Origin: Azoarcus sp. Aa7
Lineage (GTDB): Bacteria > Pseudomonadota > Gammaproteobacteria > Burkholderiales > Rhodocyclaceae
DNA: 64,000 nucleotides
NCBI RefSeq assembly: GCF_014822185.1
Contig: NZ_QVLR01000040.1
Coordinates: 124,001 to 188,000, forward strand
Reading direction: 5' to 3'
In this document: positions 37,552-46,764 of the stretch, one piece after another
How positions within the stretch are numbered: the stretch's first letter is position 1
Layout: every line of letters begins with the position of its first letter
Position numbers and translations under genes: made by a program
Notes under the pieces: generated by a model
Databases searched by the model: none
Told to the model about the DNA's origin: nothing
What the model saw: only the letters and a program-made list of their open reading frames with translations

Positions 37552-39024
37552 TTACTTGCCCTTGGTGCCGGCTGGAGGCACCGAACCTGCGGCCTTCATC
37601 GCCTCCGACAGCAACGCGGCCTTGTCGATGCTCATCGGCACCGGCGAGTCGGGCGGGCACACGGTCTCGGGATCGATGCCGCTGCGGTCCTGGCCGAGGT
37701 CGGCCGGCGTCGGCAGATCCTCGCGGGCGACGCCCAGCGTTCCCATCAACTGCCCCATGCCCGAAAGCGCGCGTGCCTGCGCGGTGACCTGGTCGTAACT
37801 CGCATTGACGTATGCGCGCCGCGCCTGGAAGTACTCGTTCTCGGTATCCAGCAGGTCGAGCAGCGTGCGCTGCCCGATATCGAACTGGCGCCGATAGGCT
37901 TCGCGAGCCTTTTCGATCGACAATTGATGCTGATCGAGGTAACGCATCTGTTCCTGCAGGCGTTGCACGTCGTTATAGGCGATTGCCAAGGTCTGGCGCA
38001 GGTCGCGGCAGGCTTTCTCGCGCAGGTCCTTGGCCTGGTTGCTCAGGTCCCCTGCCTGGCGCAGCCGTGCGTCGTCGGCACCGCCGCGGAAGATGTTGTA
38101 GCTCAGCACCAGTTCGACCACCGCTTCGCGCGAGTGGCCGTCGAAGCCGTCGAGCTTGTAGTCGAGCGCCTGGCGCGCGCGCAGGTCGAGGCGCGGATGG
38201 AAGGCTGCACGGCGGGAGTCGATGAGCGCCTGGCTGGCGCGCACGTTCTCGACGGCCGCATTGAGGGCCGGACTGGTGTTGAAGGCGGCGCGCAGGGCGT
38301 CCTTCGCTGTGGGCGGGATCTGCCCGAGCGCGGTGCCGACCGGCAGGCCGGGCATGGCGTCCTGCGGCAACTCGCCGACGATGCGCTGGTAGCGAGCGCT
38401 CACGTCGTGGAGGTTCGACACCTCGGTGAGCAGATTGGATTCGGCCAGAGCCAGACGCCCGGTCGCCTGCTCGAGGTCGACACGGCGTCCGACCCCGGCG
38501 CCGGCACGCTCGGCGATCTGGTCATAGATCTGCTTGTGCTGCACGTAGTTCGCCTGCGCATGCCGGGTGAGTTCGCGATAGCGCATTACGTCGCCATAGG
38601 CGCGCACCGCTTCGAGCGCGGCGCCTTCGGATGCGTCAACGAGTTCGTAGTAGCGCGTCAGCTTGGCATAGCCGAATCGGGCAACCTCGCTGCGGGTGAA
38701 GAACCCGTCATACACCATCTGGTTGAGCGACAGCGTCAGGTTGCGATGGGTAAAGGTGTCGGTGCCATCGGCCCCCTCACCCGAGCGGTGCTGCTGTTCG
38801 CGGCCGATGCTGGCGACGGCATCGACCTGGGGCAGATAGCCGGCACGTGCCACTTCCTGGTCTTCGCGCGCCGCACGAAACGCGTTCCAGGTTGCCTGCA
38901 CTTCGGGATTGGCCACCACGGCCTTGCGCGCAGCATCGCGCAGCGCGTCCGGCCCGGCGCCGGTCGCGACAAATGGCAGAGCGGCGAGAACGGCCACTGC
39001 AATCACGGATCGACAGATTTTCAT
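37552..39024 (-). CDS. TolC-family outer-membrane channel (type I secretion)
   Basis: This 490-residue outer-membrane efflux protein has a signal peptide (about 1-22) and two repeats of long amphipathic helices. The first repeat begins DALRDAARKAVVANPEVQATWNAF. The second includes AAFNTSPALNAAVENVRASQALIDSRRAAF near 245. This is the TolC/AggA/LapE pattern. Together with the HlyD adaptor and ABC exporter at 42.9-46.5 kb it would form a type I secretion channel. It is divergent from lapG across 195 bases. The C-terminus ends in a Pro/Lys-rich tail. Confidence 0.88.
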   Translation of the reverse strand: MKICRSVIAVAVLAALPFVATGAGPDALRDAARKAVVANPEVQATWNAFRAAREDQEVARAGYLPQVDAVASIGREQQHRSGEGADGTDTFTHRNLTLSLNQMVYDGFFTRSEVARFGYAKLTRYYELVDASEGAALEAVRAYGDVMRYRELTRHAQANYVQHKQIYDQIAERAGAGVGRRVDLEQATGRLALAESNLLTEVSNLHDVSARYQRIVGELPQDAMPGLPVGTALGQIPPTAKDALRAAFNTSPALNAAVENVRASQALIDSRRAAFHPRLDLRARQALDYKLDGFDGHSREAVVELVLSYNIFRGGADDARLRQAGDLSNQAKDLREKACRDLRQTLAIAYNDVQRLQEQMRYLDQHQLSIEKAREAYRRQFDIGQRTLLDLLDTENEYFQARRAYVNASYDQVTAQARALSGMGQLMGTLGVAREDLPTPADLGQDRSGIDPETVCPPDSPVPMSIDKAALLSEAMKAAGSVPPAGTKGK

Positions 39025-39219
39025 TTTTTCCTCCAGCCATGCTTGCCATTATGCATTGGGGATACAACCAGATCACCTCGCCGGACACGCTCCGAGTATG
39101 CGATCAGTCTTCGTAACGGAATACTAATGCCCCCCATCGGCGGGAGAACGCCAAATACGCAACACTCATGGCGAGAAAAGCTGCGAAAACACCGCAGGAC
39201 GGAGCAGGCGGCATTGCCG

Positions 39220-39966
39220 ATGAACCATAATGCGGATCAAACACTGCCCCCGGACGCGATGACAGCAGCCTCTTGCCAGCGCTCAAGACGCCCCCTGCCA
39301 GACGTAATCGCCGCGCTCGTGCGCAGCCTGGCGGCGCTGGCAGCGGTGGTGCTTGGCCTGTCTTTCGCGGCACCGGACCTGGACCGCATGCAGCGACTGG
39401 CAAGGGAACGCTACGGCCCGGAAGCTGGCGAATCCGTCGGCTCCTGGCGTCAGATGCTCGGCGACGCGGTCGCGCTCGACGACCAGGAAAAGCTGCAGCG
39501 CGTGAACACCTTCTTCAACCGCCGCACCGCGTTCGAAGACGACATCGTGATCTGGCAGCAGAAGGATTACTGGGCCACGCCTCTGGAGACGATCGGGCGC
39601 AGGGCCGGCGATTGCGAGGACTTCTCGATCGCCAAGTACATGAGCCTGCGCCTGCTGGGCATCCCGGCCGACAAGCTGCGCCTGATCTATGTCCGGGCCA
39701 CCATGGGCGCGCCGGGCAGCGGCATATCGCAGGCGCACATGGTACTCGGCTATTACCCCTCGCCCACGGACGAACCGCTGGTGCTCGACAACCTCATCGG
39801 CGACATCCGCACCGCGTCGCGCCGGCCCGACCTGTTCCCGATCTTCAGCTTCAATGCCGAGGGCCTGTGGGTGAGCGGCGCAAGCAGTTCGTCGGCCGAC
39901 CCGACGACGCGGCTGTCGCGCTGGCGCAGCGCGCTCGAACGCATGCGCGAGGAGGGCTTGCCATGA
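39220..39966 (+). CDS. lapG: LapG-type periplasmic cysteine protease
   Basis: LapG cleaves the N-terminus of giant biofilm adhesins and so releases them from the cell. The 248-residue protein has a hydrophobic segment at about 31-50 (signal or anchor) and a transglutaminase-like domain. The catalytic triad is visible: Cys132 in GRRAGDCEDF, His173 in SQAHMVLGYY and Asp190 in LVLDNLIG. The calcium-binding DDQE region is near 87. lapD follows 37 bases downstream. LapD in the c-di-GMP-bound state sequesters LapG. The start ATG gives MNHNADQTLPP. Downstream ATGs (residue 14) are possible. Confidence 0.92.
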   Translation: MNHNADQTLPPDAMTAASCQRSRRPLPDVIAALVRSLAALAAVVLGLSFAAPDLDRMQRLARERYGPEAGESVGSWRQMLGDAVALDDQEKLQRVNTFFNRRTAFEDDIVIWQQKDYWATPLETIGRRAGDCEDFSIAKYMSLRLLGIPADKLRLIYVRATMGAPGSGISQAHMVLGYYPSPTDEPLVLDNLIGDIRTASRRPDLFPIFSFNAEGLWVSGASSSSADPTTRLSRWRSALERMREEGLP

Positions 39967-40003
39967 TTGCCGCCACGGCCAGATTTTCCGGAGACCTCTT
40001 GTC

Positions 40004-41920
40004 ATGTCCCTGATCAAGCAGCTTTGGATCGCCATCGCGATCGTGACGGTCATCGCCCTGGGCGGCAGCCTGGTCGTGAGCACGCTGTCCGCCCGGCATT
40101 ACCTGGAGCAGCAGCTGCAGGTGAAGAACCTCGACAACGCGACCTCGCTTGCGCTGTCGCTGTCGCAGATGCCGAAAGATCCGGTGACGGTGGAGCTGCA
40201 GATCTCGGCCCAGTTCGACGCGGGACATTACCGCCTTATCCGGCTGACCGGACCGACCGGGGAAATTCTCGCGGAGCGCGAGTATTCCGGCGCGCTCGAT
40301 GGCGCCCCTGAATGGTTCATCCGCCTGATCCCGATCGAGCCGCATGCCGGCGTGGCGCAGGTGCAGGACGGCTGGCGCCAGTTCGGCACGCTCACGCTGG
40401 AAAGCCACAAGCGCTACGCGTATACGGCGCTGTGGCAGGGAACGCTGCAGCTGCTCGGTTGGTTCGCGCTGGGGGGGATGCTGACCGGCCTCATCGGCAC
40501 GCTGATCATCAAGCACATCACGCGCCCCCTCGGTCGCGTCGTCGAGCAGGCCGAAGCGATCGGCGGACGCCGCTTCGTGACGACACCCGAACCCAGCACG
40601 CGGGAGTTCCGCAGCGTCGTGCGTGCGATGAACACCCTGTCGGAGCGCGTCCGCACGATCCTCGCGGAGGAATCGCGGCGCCTCGAACAACTGCGGCGGC
40701 AGACGCAGCACGACGAGATGACGGGACTGCTCAATCGCGACCAGTTCCTGAACCAGCTGGATTCGGCACTTTCCCGCGACGATGCGCATGCGGCGGGCAC
40801 CCTGCTGCTGGCGCGCGTGGGCGACCTCGCGGGACTGAACCAGCGCATCGGCCGCGAGGCGACCGACCGCCTGCTGCGCGACCTCGCGGAGCGGTTTGCC
40901 GATGTCACCGCCGGCAACGGGAACTGGGAAGCCGGACGCATGAATGGCAGTGACTTCGCGCTGCTGGCGCCCGGCCGCGAGGACGCGGGCGAACTCGCGA
41001 ACGAGCTGGCGCGAAAACTCCACGACACGCTCGACGCGCACCTGAAGGATGTCCTGATAGCCCTGCCGGTTGCGGCGACGAACTACGTCGCGGGCGAAAC
41101 CCGCTCGCAGGTTCTGGCCCGTGCGGACGGAGCACTCGCAACGGCCGAACAAGCGGGCGATCGCAGCCTGCGCGTCGAAAGCGGCGGCGCGCCCGCGCCC
41201 TACCCCGACCTCCAGTCCTGGCGTGCCGCCCTGCTTGCGGCGATCGAGCACGACGGCGTACGCCTAGGCGCCTATCCGGTCGTTGCCAACGACGGGCGCC
41301 TGCTGCACGACGAAGCGCCGATCCGCATCCTGCTCGACGGCGCCTGGCAGCCCGCGGGCTATTTCATGCCGCACGCCGCGCGTCTGGGCCTGATGCCGCG
41401 CTTCGACATCGCGGTCGTGCATGCGGCCTTGCGCGCCATCGCACACGACGGACGGGAGCGCGGCATCAACGTGTCGGCCGAATCCCTGCGCGACGCTAAC
41501 TTCCGCGGCGAACTGTTCTCCCTGCTGCAAGCAGACCCGGCAACGGCGAAGCGGCTGTGGATCGAGGTGCCCGAGTATGGCGCGCTGCGCCACCTCGCCG
41601 AGTTCCGCACGCTGTGCGTGGCCTTGCAGCCGCTGGGCTGCCGGGTCGGCATCGAGCACGTGGGCGCGCATTTCGGCGAGCTGGGCGACCTGCACGAACT
41701 GGGGCTCGACTACGTGAAGATCGACTCGGCAATCATCCGGGGCATAGACAGCAACGCGGGGAACCAGGCCTTCCTGCGCGGACTGTGCATGATCGCGCAC
41801 TCGCTCGGGCTGAAGACGATCGCGGAAGGAGTGGGATCAGCGGCGGAACAGCAGGCTTTGCCGGGCCTCGGCATCGACGGCATGACCGGCCCGGCCGTGC
41901 GCGAAGGCTCGGCGGCCTAG
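40004..41920 (+). CDS. lapD: LapD-type c-di-GMP receptor (degenerate GGDEF-EAL)
   Basis: LapD is an inner-membrane receptor that binds c-di-GMP in its EAL domain and captures LapG through its periplasmic domain. The 638-residue protein has a membrane helix at about 7-28, a periplasmic output domain (about 30-145), a second helix (150-170), HAMP (170-225), GGDEF (235-390) and EAL (400-635). The GGDEF motif reads NGSDF at 314-318 and EAL reads EAP at 437-439, so neither is likely catalytic. Conserved output-domain residues such as TTRHYLEQQLQVKN-like ARHYLEQQLQVKN near 30 are present. Confidence 0.93.
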   Translation: MSLIKQLWIAIAIVTVIALGGSLVVSTLSARHYLEQQLQVKNLDNATSLALSLSQMPKDPVTVELQISAQFDAGHYRLIRLTGPTGEILAEREYSGALDGAPEWFIRLIPIEPHAGVAQVQDGWRQFGTLTLESHKRYAYTALWQGTLQLLGWFALGGMLTGLIGTLIIKHITRPLGRVVEQAEAIGGRRFVTTPEPSTREFRSVVRAMNTLSERVRTILAEESRRLEQLRRQTQHDEMTGLLNRDQFLNQLDSALSRDDAHAAGTLLLARVGDLAGLNQRIGREATDRLLRDLAERFADVTAGNGNWEAGRMNGSDFALLAPGREDAGELANELARKLHDTLDAHLKDVLIALPVAATNYVAGETRSQVLARADGALATAEQAGDRSLRVESGGAPAPYPDLQSWRAALLAAIEHDGVRLGAYPVVANDGRLLHDEAPIRILLDGAWQPAGYFMPHAARLGLMPRFDIAVVHAALRAIAHDGRERGINVSAESLRDANFRGELFSLLQADPATAKRLWIEVPEYGALRHLAEFRTLCVALQPLGCRVGIEHVGAHFGELGDLHELGLDYVKIDSAIIRGIDSNAGNQAFLRGLCMIAHSLGLKTIAEGVGSAAEQQALPGLGIDGMTGPAVREGSAA

Positions 41921-41944
41921 GAGCCGGGAGCGACCGGCGGCGGT

Positions 41945-42271
41945 TCAGATCACGCCGTCGTCGTCGAGCAGGCTGAGGTGCTGCAAGGCCTCGCGCGCGC
42001 CGCGACGCTCCATGAGCTTGCGCTGCGCGGGCACCGGCAGGTCGGTAAAGCGGATCAGCGAACGATCGACGAGGAGCTCGATCAGATCCTCGAGCACGCG
42101 CACGAGACCGAGGTCGGATACCCCCAACGGGTTTGCACCCTCGATGATGTCGCGCCCGAACCCGAGCAGGTCGGCGTCGTCCTCGCCCGCGGCACTCCAT
42201 CCGTCGCCGTCGGCCAGGTCGCGACTCACCGCGACGATCTTTCCCTGCTTGTCCCGTCTTATGTACATCAT
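41945..42271 (-). CDS. Small conserved protein in Lap locus (tryptophan synthase beta-like annotation)
   Basis: This is a 108-residue soluble protein of unknown function. It begins MMYIRRDKQGKIVAVSRD, has an acidic middle and ends in acidic residues. Homologues are, as I recall, often labelled tryptophan synthase subunit beta-like, but nothing here resembles the TrpB catalytic site. Its first codon shares a base with the LuxR-type gene's stop, so it belongs to the same minus-strand transcript as the exporter genes. The linkage suggests a role in the adhesin system, which is untested. Confidence 0.6.
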   Translation of the reverse strand: MMYIRRDKQGKIVAVSRDLADGDGWSAAGEDDADLLGFGRDIIEGANPLGVSDLGLVRVLEDLIELLVDRSLIRFTDLPVPAQRKLMERRGAREALQHLSLLDDDGVI

Positions 42272-42894
42272 CAGTGCACCGGCAGCGAAACGTCGCCATG
42301 TTCGGACAGGCGCAGCACCAGCTGCAGCCGGTCGCGCACTCCGAGCTTCTCGAAGATCGCACCCATGTGGGCCTTCACGGTGCGCTCGGTGATGCCGAGT
42401 TTCGCGGCGATTTCCTTGTTGCTCAAGCCGTTGACGACCTCATGGGCCACTTCGGCCTCGCGCCCCGACAGCAGGGGCAGGGGCGCTTCCACGTGCGGCG
42501 CGAGGGCGCGTCCCGCAGCGCCGACGACTCGGGCCATCAGTTCGGGGCCGACCCACAGTCCGCCGTGGCGGACGACCAGTTCTACGTCCCTGAACACGGA
42601 AGGCACCGCCAGCGCGTGGCAGTAGGCCCGCGCACCGCGATCGAGGGCGGCGACCGCGTCGGCGCTGTCGGGCGTCATGCTGACGACGACAAGGTGACAG
42701 CCGGCCAGTGTGCGCACCAGCGTGCCGAGATTTTCCAGCCAGTCGCCGTGCCCGGCCTCGACCCAGATCACGTCGCCCGGCCGGGCCGCGCCGGCGAGGG
42801 TCCGCTGCTCGTGACAGACCCCTTCGGGAAACGCATCCAGCCAACGCGTCGACGGGCGGACCGTTTCGGAGCAGAGAAAGATGTTCTGGCTCAT
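42271..42894 (-). CDS. LuxR/NarL-type response regulator
   Basis: This is a 207-residue regulator. The N-terminal 135 residues resemble a degenerate receiver-like domain: ETVRPSTRWLDAFPEG, then VEAGHGDWLENL where a phospho-Asp would be expected, so phosphorylation is doubtful. The C-terminal LuxR helix-turn-helix (about 142-205) is clear: LSGREAEVAHEVVNGLSNKEI followed by AAKLGITERTVKAHMGAIFEKLG. It overlaps the HlyD gene by an ATGA. It probably controls the Lap secretion genes or the adhesin. Confidence 0.85.
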   Translation of the reverse strand: MSQNIFLCSETVRPSTRWLDAFPEGVCHEQRTLAGAARPGDVIWVEAGHGDWLENLGTLVRTLAGCHLVVVSMTPDSADAVAALDRGARAYCHALAVPSVFRDVELVVRHGGLWVGPELMARVVGAAGRALAPHVEAPLPLLSGREAEVAHEVVNGLSNKEIAAKLGITERTVKAHMGAIFEKLGVRDRLQLVLRLSEHGDVSLPVH

Positions 42895-44309
42895 CGTTCG
42901 GACAGTGCGTTGGCCTTGGCCCGCAAGACGGGCTTCAGCAGGTAGGAAAGAATGGTCTTCTTGCCGGTGAGGATGTCGATTTCGGCCACCATGCCCGGAA
43001 TGATCGGCAGACTCTCGCCCAGGCTCGACTTCAGGGTCCTCACGCGTACAGTGTAGAAGGCATTGCCCTTCTCGTCGGTGACGGTATCCGCACCGATGTG
43101 CTCGACGACCGCATCGAGGCCGCCGTAGATCGCGAAGTCGTAGGCGGTGAACTTCACGAGGGCGCTCTGGCCCGGACGCAGGAAGGCGATGTCCTTGGGC
43201 TTGACCTGTGCTTCGAGGATCAGCGCATCGTCCAGCGGCACGATCTCGACCACTTCCTTGCCCGGCTGCACGACACCCCCGACGGTATTCACGAGCAGGC
43301 GCTTGACCGTGCCGCGCACCGGCGAACGCACTTCGGCGTGTTTGACGCGGTCGGCGAGCGCGCGCCCGCCTTCGGTCAGGCCGGCAAGCTTGGCCATCGT
43401 GTCGGAGAGTTCGTTGCGCTGCACGTTGCGTACGTTCAGCTCCACCTCCTGGATCTTGCGCGTAGCCTCGGAGATCGCCGAATGGATGCGTGAGATCTGC
43501 GCTGCGGCCTGGTCGCGCTCGCCCCGCAGGCGTGCGACGTCGCGCTGCAGGCGCAGGATCTCGACCTCGGACACCGCCCCCGACTTCATCAGCGGCCGAG
43601 TGACGTTCAACTCCTGCTGCACCAGATCGAGGCCGCTGCTGCTTTGCTCGTAGCGTGCGCGCACCTCGTTGAGTTCCTGCTGGCGCTGCGCGAGCTGCTG
43701 CCGCGCGATCGACAGCTGGGCGTCGAGTTCGGCGACCGTCGAGTCGTACAGGCGCCGCTCGTGGTCGGCGATCTCGGGCGCCTCGCGCAGTACGTCGCGC
43801 GGCATGTCCAGCGCCGTGCCGGCCGTGACCGCCTCCAGCCGGGCAGCCTTGGCGCGCAGGGCGAAATACTGCGAACGGTTTTCCGCAAGGGACGCCACGA
43901 AGCGCGTCGGGTCGATGCGCAGGAGCAGCGCCCCCGCCTCCACGATCTGGCCTTCGCGCACCGGCATCTCCTCGACGACACCGCCATCCACGGTCTGGAT
44001 GATCTGCACCTGCGAGGACGGGATCACTTTCGCATCGCCGCGCGTGACCTCGTCGACCGACGCAAAGGCCGACCACACCAGCAGCAGCACCAGACCGACG
44101 GCAACGACGCGCAGCAGCATGCGCGCACGCAGCGGCTCTTCCTGGATCAGCGCCCAGTCGGCATCCGCGGCCCAGTCGAGGCGGCCGTTTGCGGATGCGT
44201 CGGGCACGAAGCGCGCGAAGATCCGGTCGAACCACGGCCTCAGCGGCCTGCCGACCCGCTCCGATACGTCGCCGATACGCCGGAAGGACTCCTGGCCGAT
44301 CTCGCTCAT
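42891..44309 (-). CDS. lapC: HlyD-family type I secretion periplasmic adaptor (LapC-like)
   Basis: The adaptor spans the periplasm between the ABC exporter and the TolC-like channel. It has 472 residues: an N-terminal cytoplasmic tail (about 1-55), one membrane helix (about 62-82, MLLRVVAVGLVLLLVWSAF), a lipoyl/biotin-like half, a long coiled coil (about 155-320) and a beta-barrel C-terminus. The C-terminal signature GMVAEIDILTGKKTILSYLLKP is the HlyD-family hallmark. A GTG at 44312 is an alternative start. The ABC gene's stop codon shares one base with this ATG. Confidence 0.92.
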   Translation of the reverse strand: MSEIGQESFRRIGDVSERVGRPLRPWFDRIFARFVPDASANGRLDWAADADWALIQEEPLRARMLLRVVAVGLVLLLVWSAFASVDEVTRGDAKVIPSSQVQIIQTVDGGVVEEMPVREGQIVEAGALLLRIDPTRFVASLAENRSQYFALRAKAARLEAVTAGTALDMPRDVLREAPEIADHERRLYDSTVAELDAQLSIARQQLAQRQQELNEVRARYEQSSSGLDLVQQELNVTRPLMKSGAVSEVEILRLQRDVARLRGERDQAAAQISRIHSAISEATRKIQEVELNVRNVQRNELSDTMAKLAGLTEGGRALADRVKHAEVRSPVRGTVKRLLVNTVGGVVQPGKEVVEIVPLDDALILEAQVKPKDIAFLRPGQSALVKFTAYDFAIYGGLDAVVEHIGADTVTDEKGNAFYTVRVRTLKSSLGESLPIIPGMVAEIDILTGKKTILSYLLKPVLRAKANALSER

Positions 44310-46507
44310 CACTTGGCCCTCCCGACCCGTCCCTGGCGCAAGGCATCGACGACCTGATCCTTGGGTCCGTCGGCGACGATCCGCCCGCCATCGATGACGA
44401 TGATGCGGTCGACCAGCTCCAGCAACGAGGTCCGGTGCGTGACGACGAGCATCGTCCGGCCCTGCGCGAAGCTGCGCAGGCGGCGCTTGAGCTCCTCCTC
44501 GCTGGTGAAGTCCATCGATGCGGTCGGCTCATCGAGCAGCAGCATGGGCGGATGATGGATCAGTGCGCGTGCGATCGCGACGCACTGCCGCTGCCCGCCC
44601 GAAAGCGACGCGCCGCGCTCGCCGACCTGCATGTCGAATCCCTGCGGGTGGGTGTTGGCGAACTCCGTCACGCCCGCCGTTTCCGCCGCGCGCAGGACTT
44701 CGGCATCGTCCGCGAGCGGGCTGGCCAGCGTGATGTTCTCGCGCAAGGTGCCGTAGAACAGGGTCACGTCCTGCGGCACGTAGCCGATATGGCGGCGCAG
44801 CTCGGCCGGATCGAGCTGGCGCTGGTCGATGCCGTCGATCAGGATCGCTCCCGAAGTCGGGCGGTACAGGCTCAGGATCAGCTTTTCCAGCGTCGTCTTG
44901 CCGGACCCGACCCGGCCGATGATCCCCACATGCTCGCCCGCGCGGATGTGCAGCGAGATGTCGGACAGGGCCGCGGTTTCCTGCCCGGGATACTGGAAGC
45001 CGACGTTGCGGAATTCGATCTCGCCGCGGAAGCTCTTACGGCTGATGAAGCTGGTGTCGTCCGGACGCTCCACCTCCTGGTTCATCAGCTTGTCGAGGGA
45101 GGTCAGCGCGGTCGCCGCATTGTGGTACTGGACGAGCAGGCCGGCGACCTGGCCGATCGGCGCCATGGCGCGCGACGACAGCATGTAGCACGCGATCAGG
45201 CCGCCCATGCTGAGCTCGTTGTCGCGGATAAGGTAGACGCCGAGGATGATGATCGCAACGCTGACCGCCTGCTGCACCCACGCGGCGCCGTTCATCGCGG
45301 TCGACGACAGCAGGCGCAGCTGGGTGCCGACCCGCGCCAGCAGGGCCGCACTCTTCTCCCACTTGCGCTGGATCGGCCCCTCGGCACATACCGCCTTCAC
45401 CGTCTCCATCGCGACAAGCCCTTCGACCAGCGTCGCATTGCGCTGCGCGCCCGCGCGGTAGGTCGTTTCGGCGAGTTCGTGCATGCGTCCCTGCACCGTC
45501 ATCGCGTACACAAGCAGCACGACGACGCCGACGAGGAAGGGCAATACCAGCGGCCAGCCGATCCAGCCGATGACGATCAGGAAGACCAGCGCGAACGGCA
45601 CGTCGATGAAGGCCACCACGGTCGCCGAACTGATGAAGTCGCGCACCGACTCGAAGGCGCGCAGGTTCGCGGCGAAGGAACCGGCCGACTCGGGACGCTG
45701 TTCCATGCGCAGGCCGAGCACGCGCTCCATGATCGCCGCCGACAGCTTGACGTCGGCACGGCTGCTCGCGAGATCGACGAAGTAGCCGCGCATCGTGCGC
45801 AGGACGAGATCGCCCGCGAGCACGATCAACACACCGATGCCAAGCACCCACAGCGTTTCGATCGCGTGGTTGGGCACCACCCTGTCGTACACGTTCATGA
45901 CGAACAGTGGCATCGCGATCGCGAACAGGTTGATCATGAAGGCCGCGAGCAGCACGTCGCGGTACAGGGCGCTGTTTTCCGCGATCACGCCCCAGAACCA
46001 GTGCTGGCGCCTGACGGGGCGCACCTCGGGCGTGCGCGCATCGAAGCGGAACATCGGACGGGCATAGATCGCATGGCCGTCGTGCCGCGCGGCAAGTTCC
46101 GCGCGCGTCATCTCGACCGCAGCCTCGCCCAACTCGGGGAACACGACCTGGGCGCGCTCGCCGTCCTCGCTCCACCCGAGCAGCACGCAGGCCTTCTCGC
46201 CCTTCAGCAGGAGCACGGCGGGCAGCAGGGAGGGATTCAGCTTTTCCGGCGCGCAGCGCACAAGCTTGCTGCTCAGCCCGGCACGCCTCGCCGCGCGCGC
46301 GAACAGCGCAGGATTGAGCCGCCCGTCTTCCAGCGGCAGTCCTGCGAGCGCCGCATCCCGCGTCGTCGCTGCGCCGTGCGCCCTGGCTATCAGCAGGAGA
46401 CAGTCGAGGAGCGCATCGGCATCCGCATGCGTTTCCTTGGCATTGCTTTCGGGGCGCGCAAACACGCCATTGAGTTCGAACACTTCTGACACGCAATTTC
46501 CCGCCAT
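44309..46507 (-). CDS. lapB: Type I secretion ABC exporter, LssB/LapB-like
   Basis: This is a 732-residue half-transporter. The N-terminal C39-like domain (about 20-140) lacks the peptidase layout, as in exporters of unprocessed adhesins. A six-helix membrane domain (about 150-440) contains PLFVMNVYDRVVPNHAIETLW, a mark of RTX/adhesin exporters. The ATPase (about 475-725) has Walker A GRVGSGKTTLEKL, signature LSGGQRQ and Walker B MLLLDEPTASMD. Start at MAGNCVSEVFELNG is chosen. An in-frame extension to 46564 exists. With lapC and tolC it should secrete a large RTX adhesin, but no such gene lies in the window. Confidence 0.93.
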   Translation of the reverse strand: MAGNCVSEVFELNGVFARPESNAKETHADADALLDCLLLIARAHGAATTRDAALAGLPLEDGRLNPALFARAARRAGLSSKLVRCAPEKLNPSLLPAVLLLKGEKACVLLGWSEDGERAQVVFPELGEAAVEMTRAELAARHDGHAIYARPMFRFDARTPEVRPVRRQHWFWGVIAENSALYRDVLLAAFMINLFAIAMPLFVMNVYDRVVPNHAIETLWVLGIGVLIVLAGDLVLRTMRGYFVDLASSRADVKLSAAIMERVLGLRMEQRPESAGSFAANLRAFESVRDFISSATVVAFIDVPFALVFLIVIGWIGWPLVLPFLVGVVVLLVYAMTVQGRMHELAETTYRAGAQRNATLVEGLVAMETVKAVCAEGPIQRKWEKSAALLARVGTQLRLLSSTAMNGAAWVQQAVSVAIIILGVYLIRDNELSMGGLIACYMLSSRAMAPIGQVAGLLVQYHNAATALTSLDKLMNQEVERPDDTSFISRKSFRGEIEFRNVGFQYPGQETAALSDISLHIRAGEHVGIIGRVGSGKTTLEKLILSLYRPTSGAILIDGIDQRQLDPAELRRHIGYVPQDVTLFYGTLRENITLASPLADDAEVLRAAETAGVTEFANTHPQGFDMQVGERGASLSGGQRQCVAIARALIHHPPMLLLDEPTASMDFTSEEELKRRLRSFAQGRTMLVVTHRTSLLELVDRIIVIDGGRIVADGPKDQVVDALRQGRVGRAK

Positions 46508-46680
46508 GTGATCACGATGACCCGCGCCCGGTCGCGTCTGCAATTCTCGCAGCAAACGTAACAATATGCGTCATCCGGGTGAATTGTCCCACCTGCCCGG
46601 AAACCGGTACGTGACAGGCTGCTCAGACTTCACACTGCGCGGCGATGCCCGGACACGAACTCCCATACCGCGACTCACCC

Positions 46681-46709
46681 TTGCGACGACGATGACTCCG
46701 TTCCAGAAT
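46681..46709 (+). promoter_or_regulatory. Possible sigma70 promoter for the PilZ gene
   Basis: TTGCGA (46681-46686) and CAGAAT (46704-46709) are separated by 17 bases, with 4 of 6 matches each. They lie 56 bases before the PilZ ATG, within the 257-base gap to the divergent lapB. I see nothing else clear in that gap. Confidence 0.35.
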
Positions 46710-46764
46710 CGCGCGTAGACACCCGTCTCCACTGCCTTACCATGCATTTTGCAAGGACTCTGCC

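Noticed and set aside
37552-46507. Multidrug efflux interpretation of the TolC/HlyD/ABC genes
   Set aside because: The linked LapG protease and LapD receptor, and the C39-like N-terminal domain of the ABC protein, point to adhesin secretion instead.
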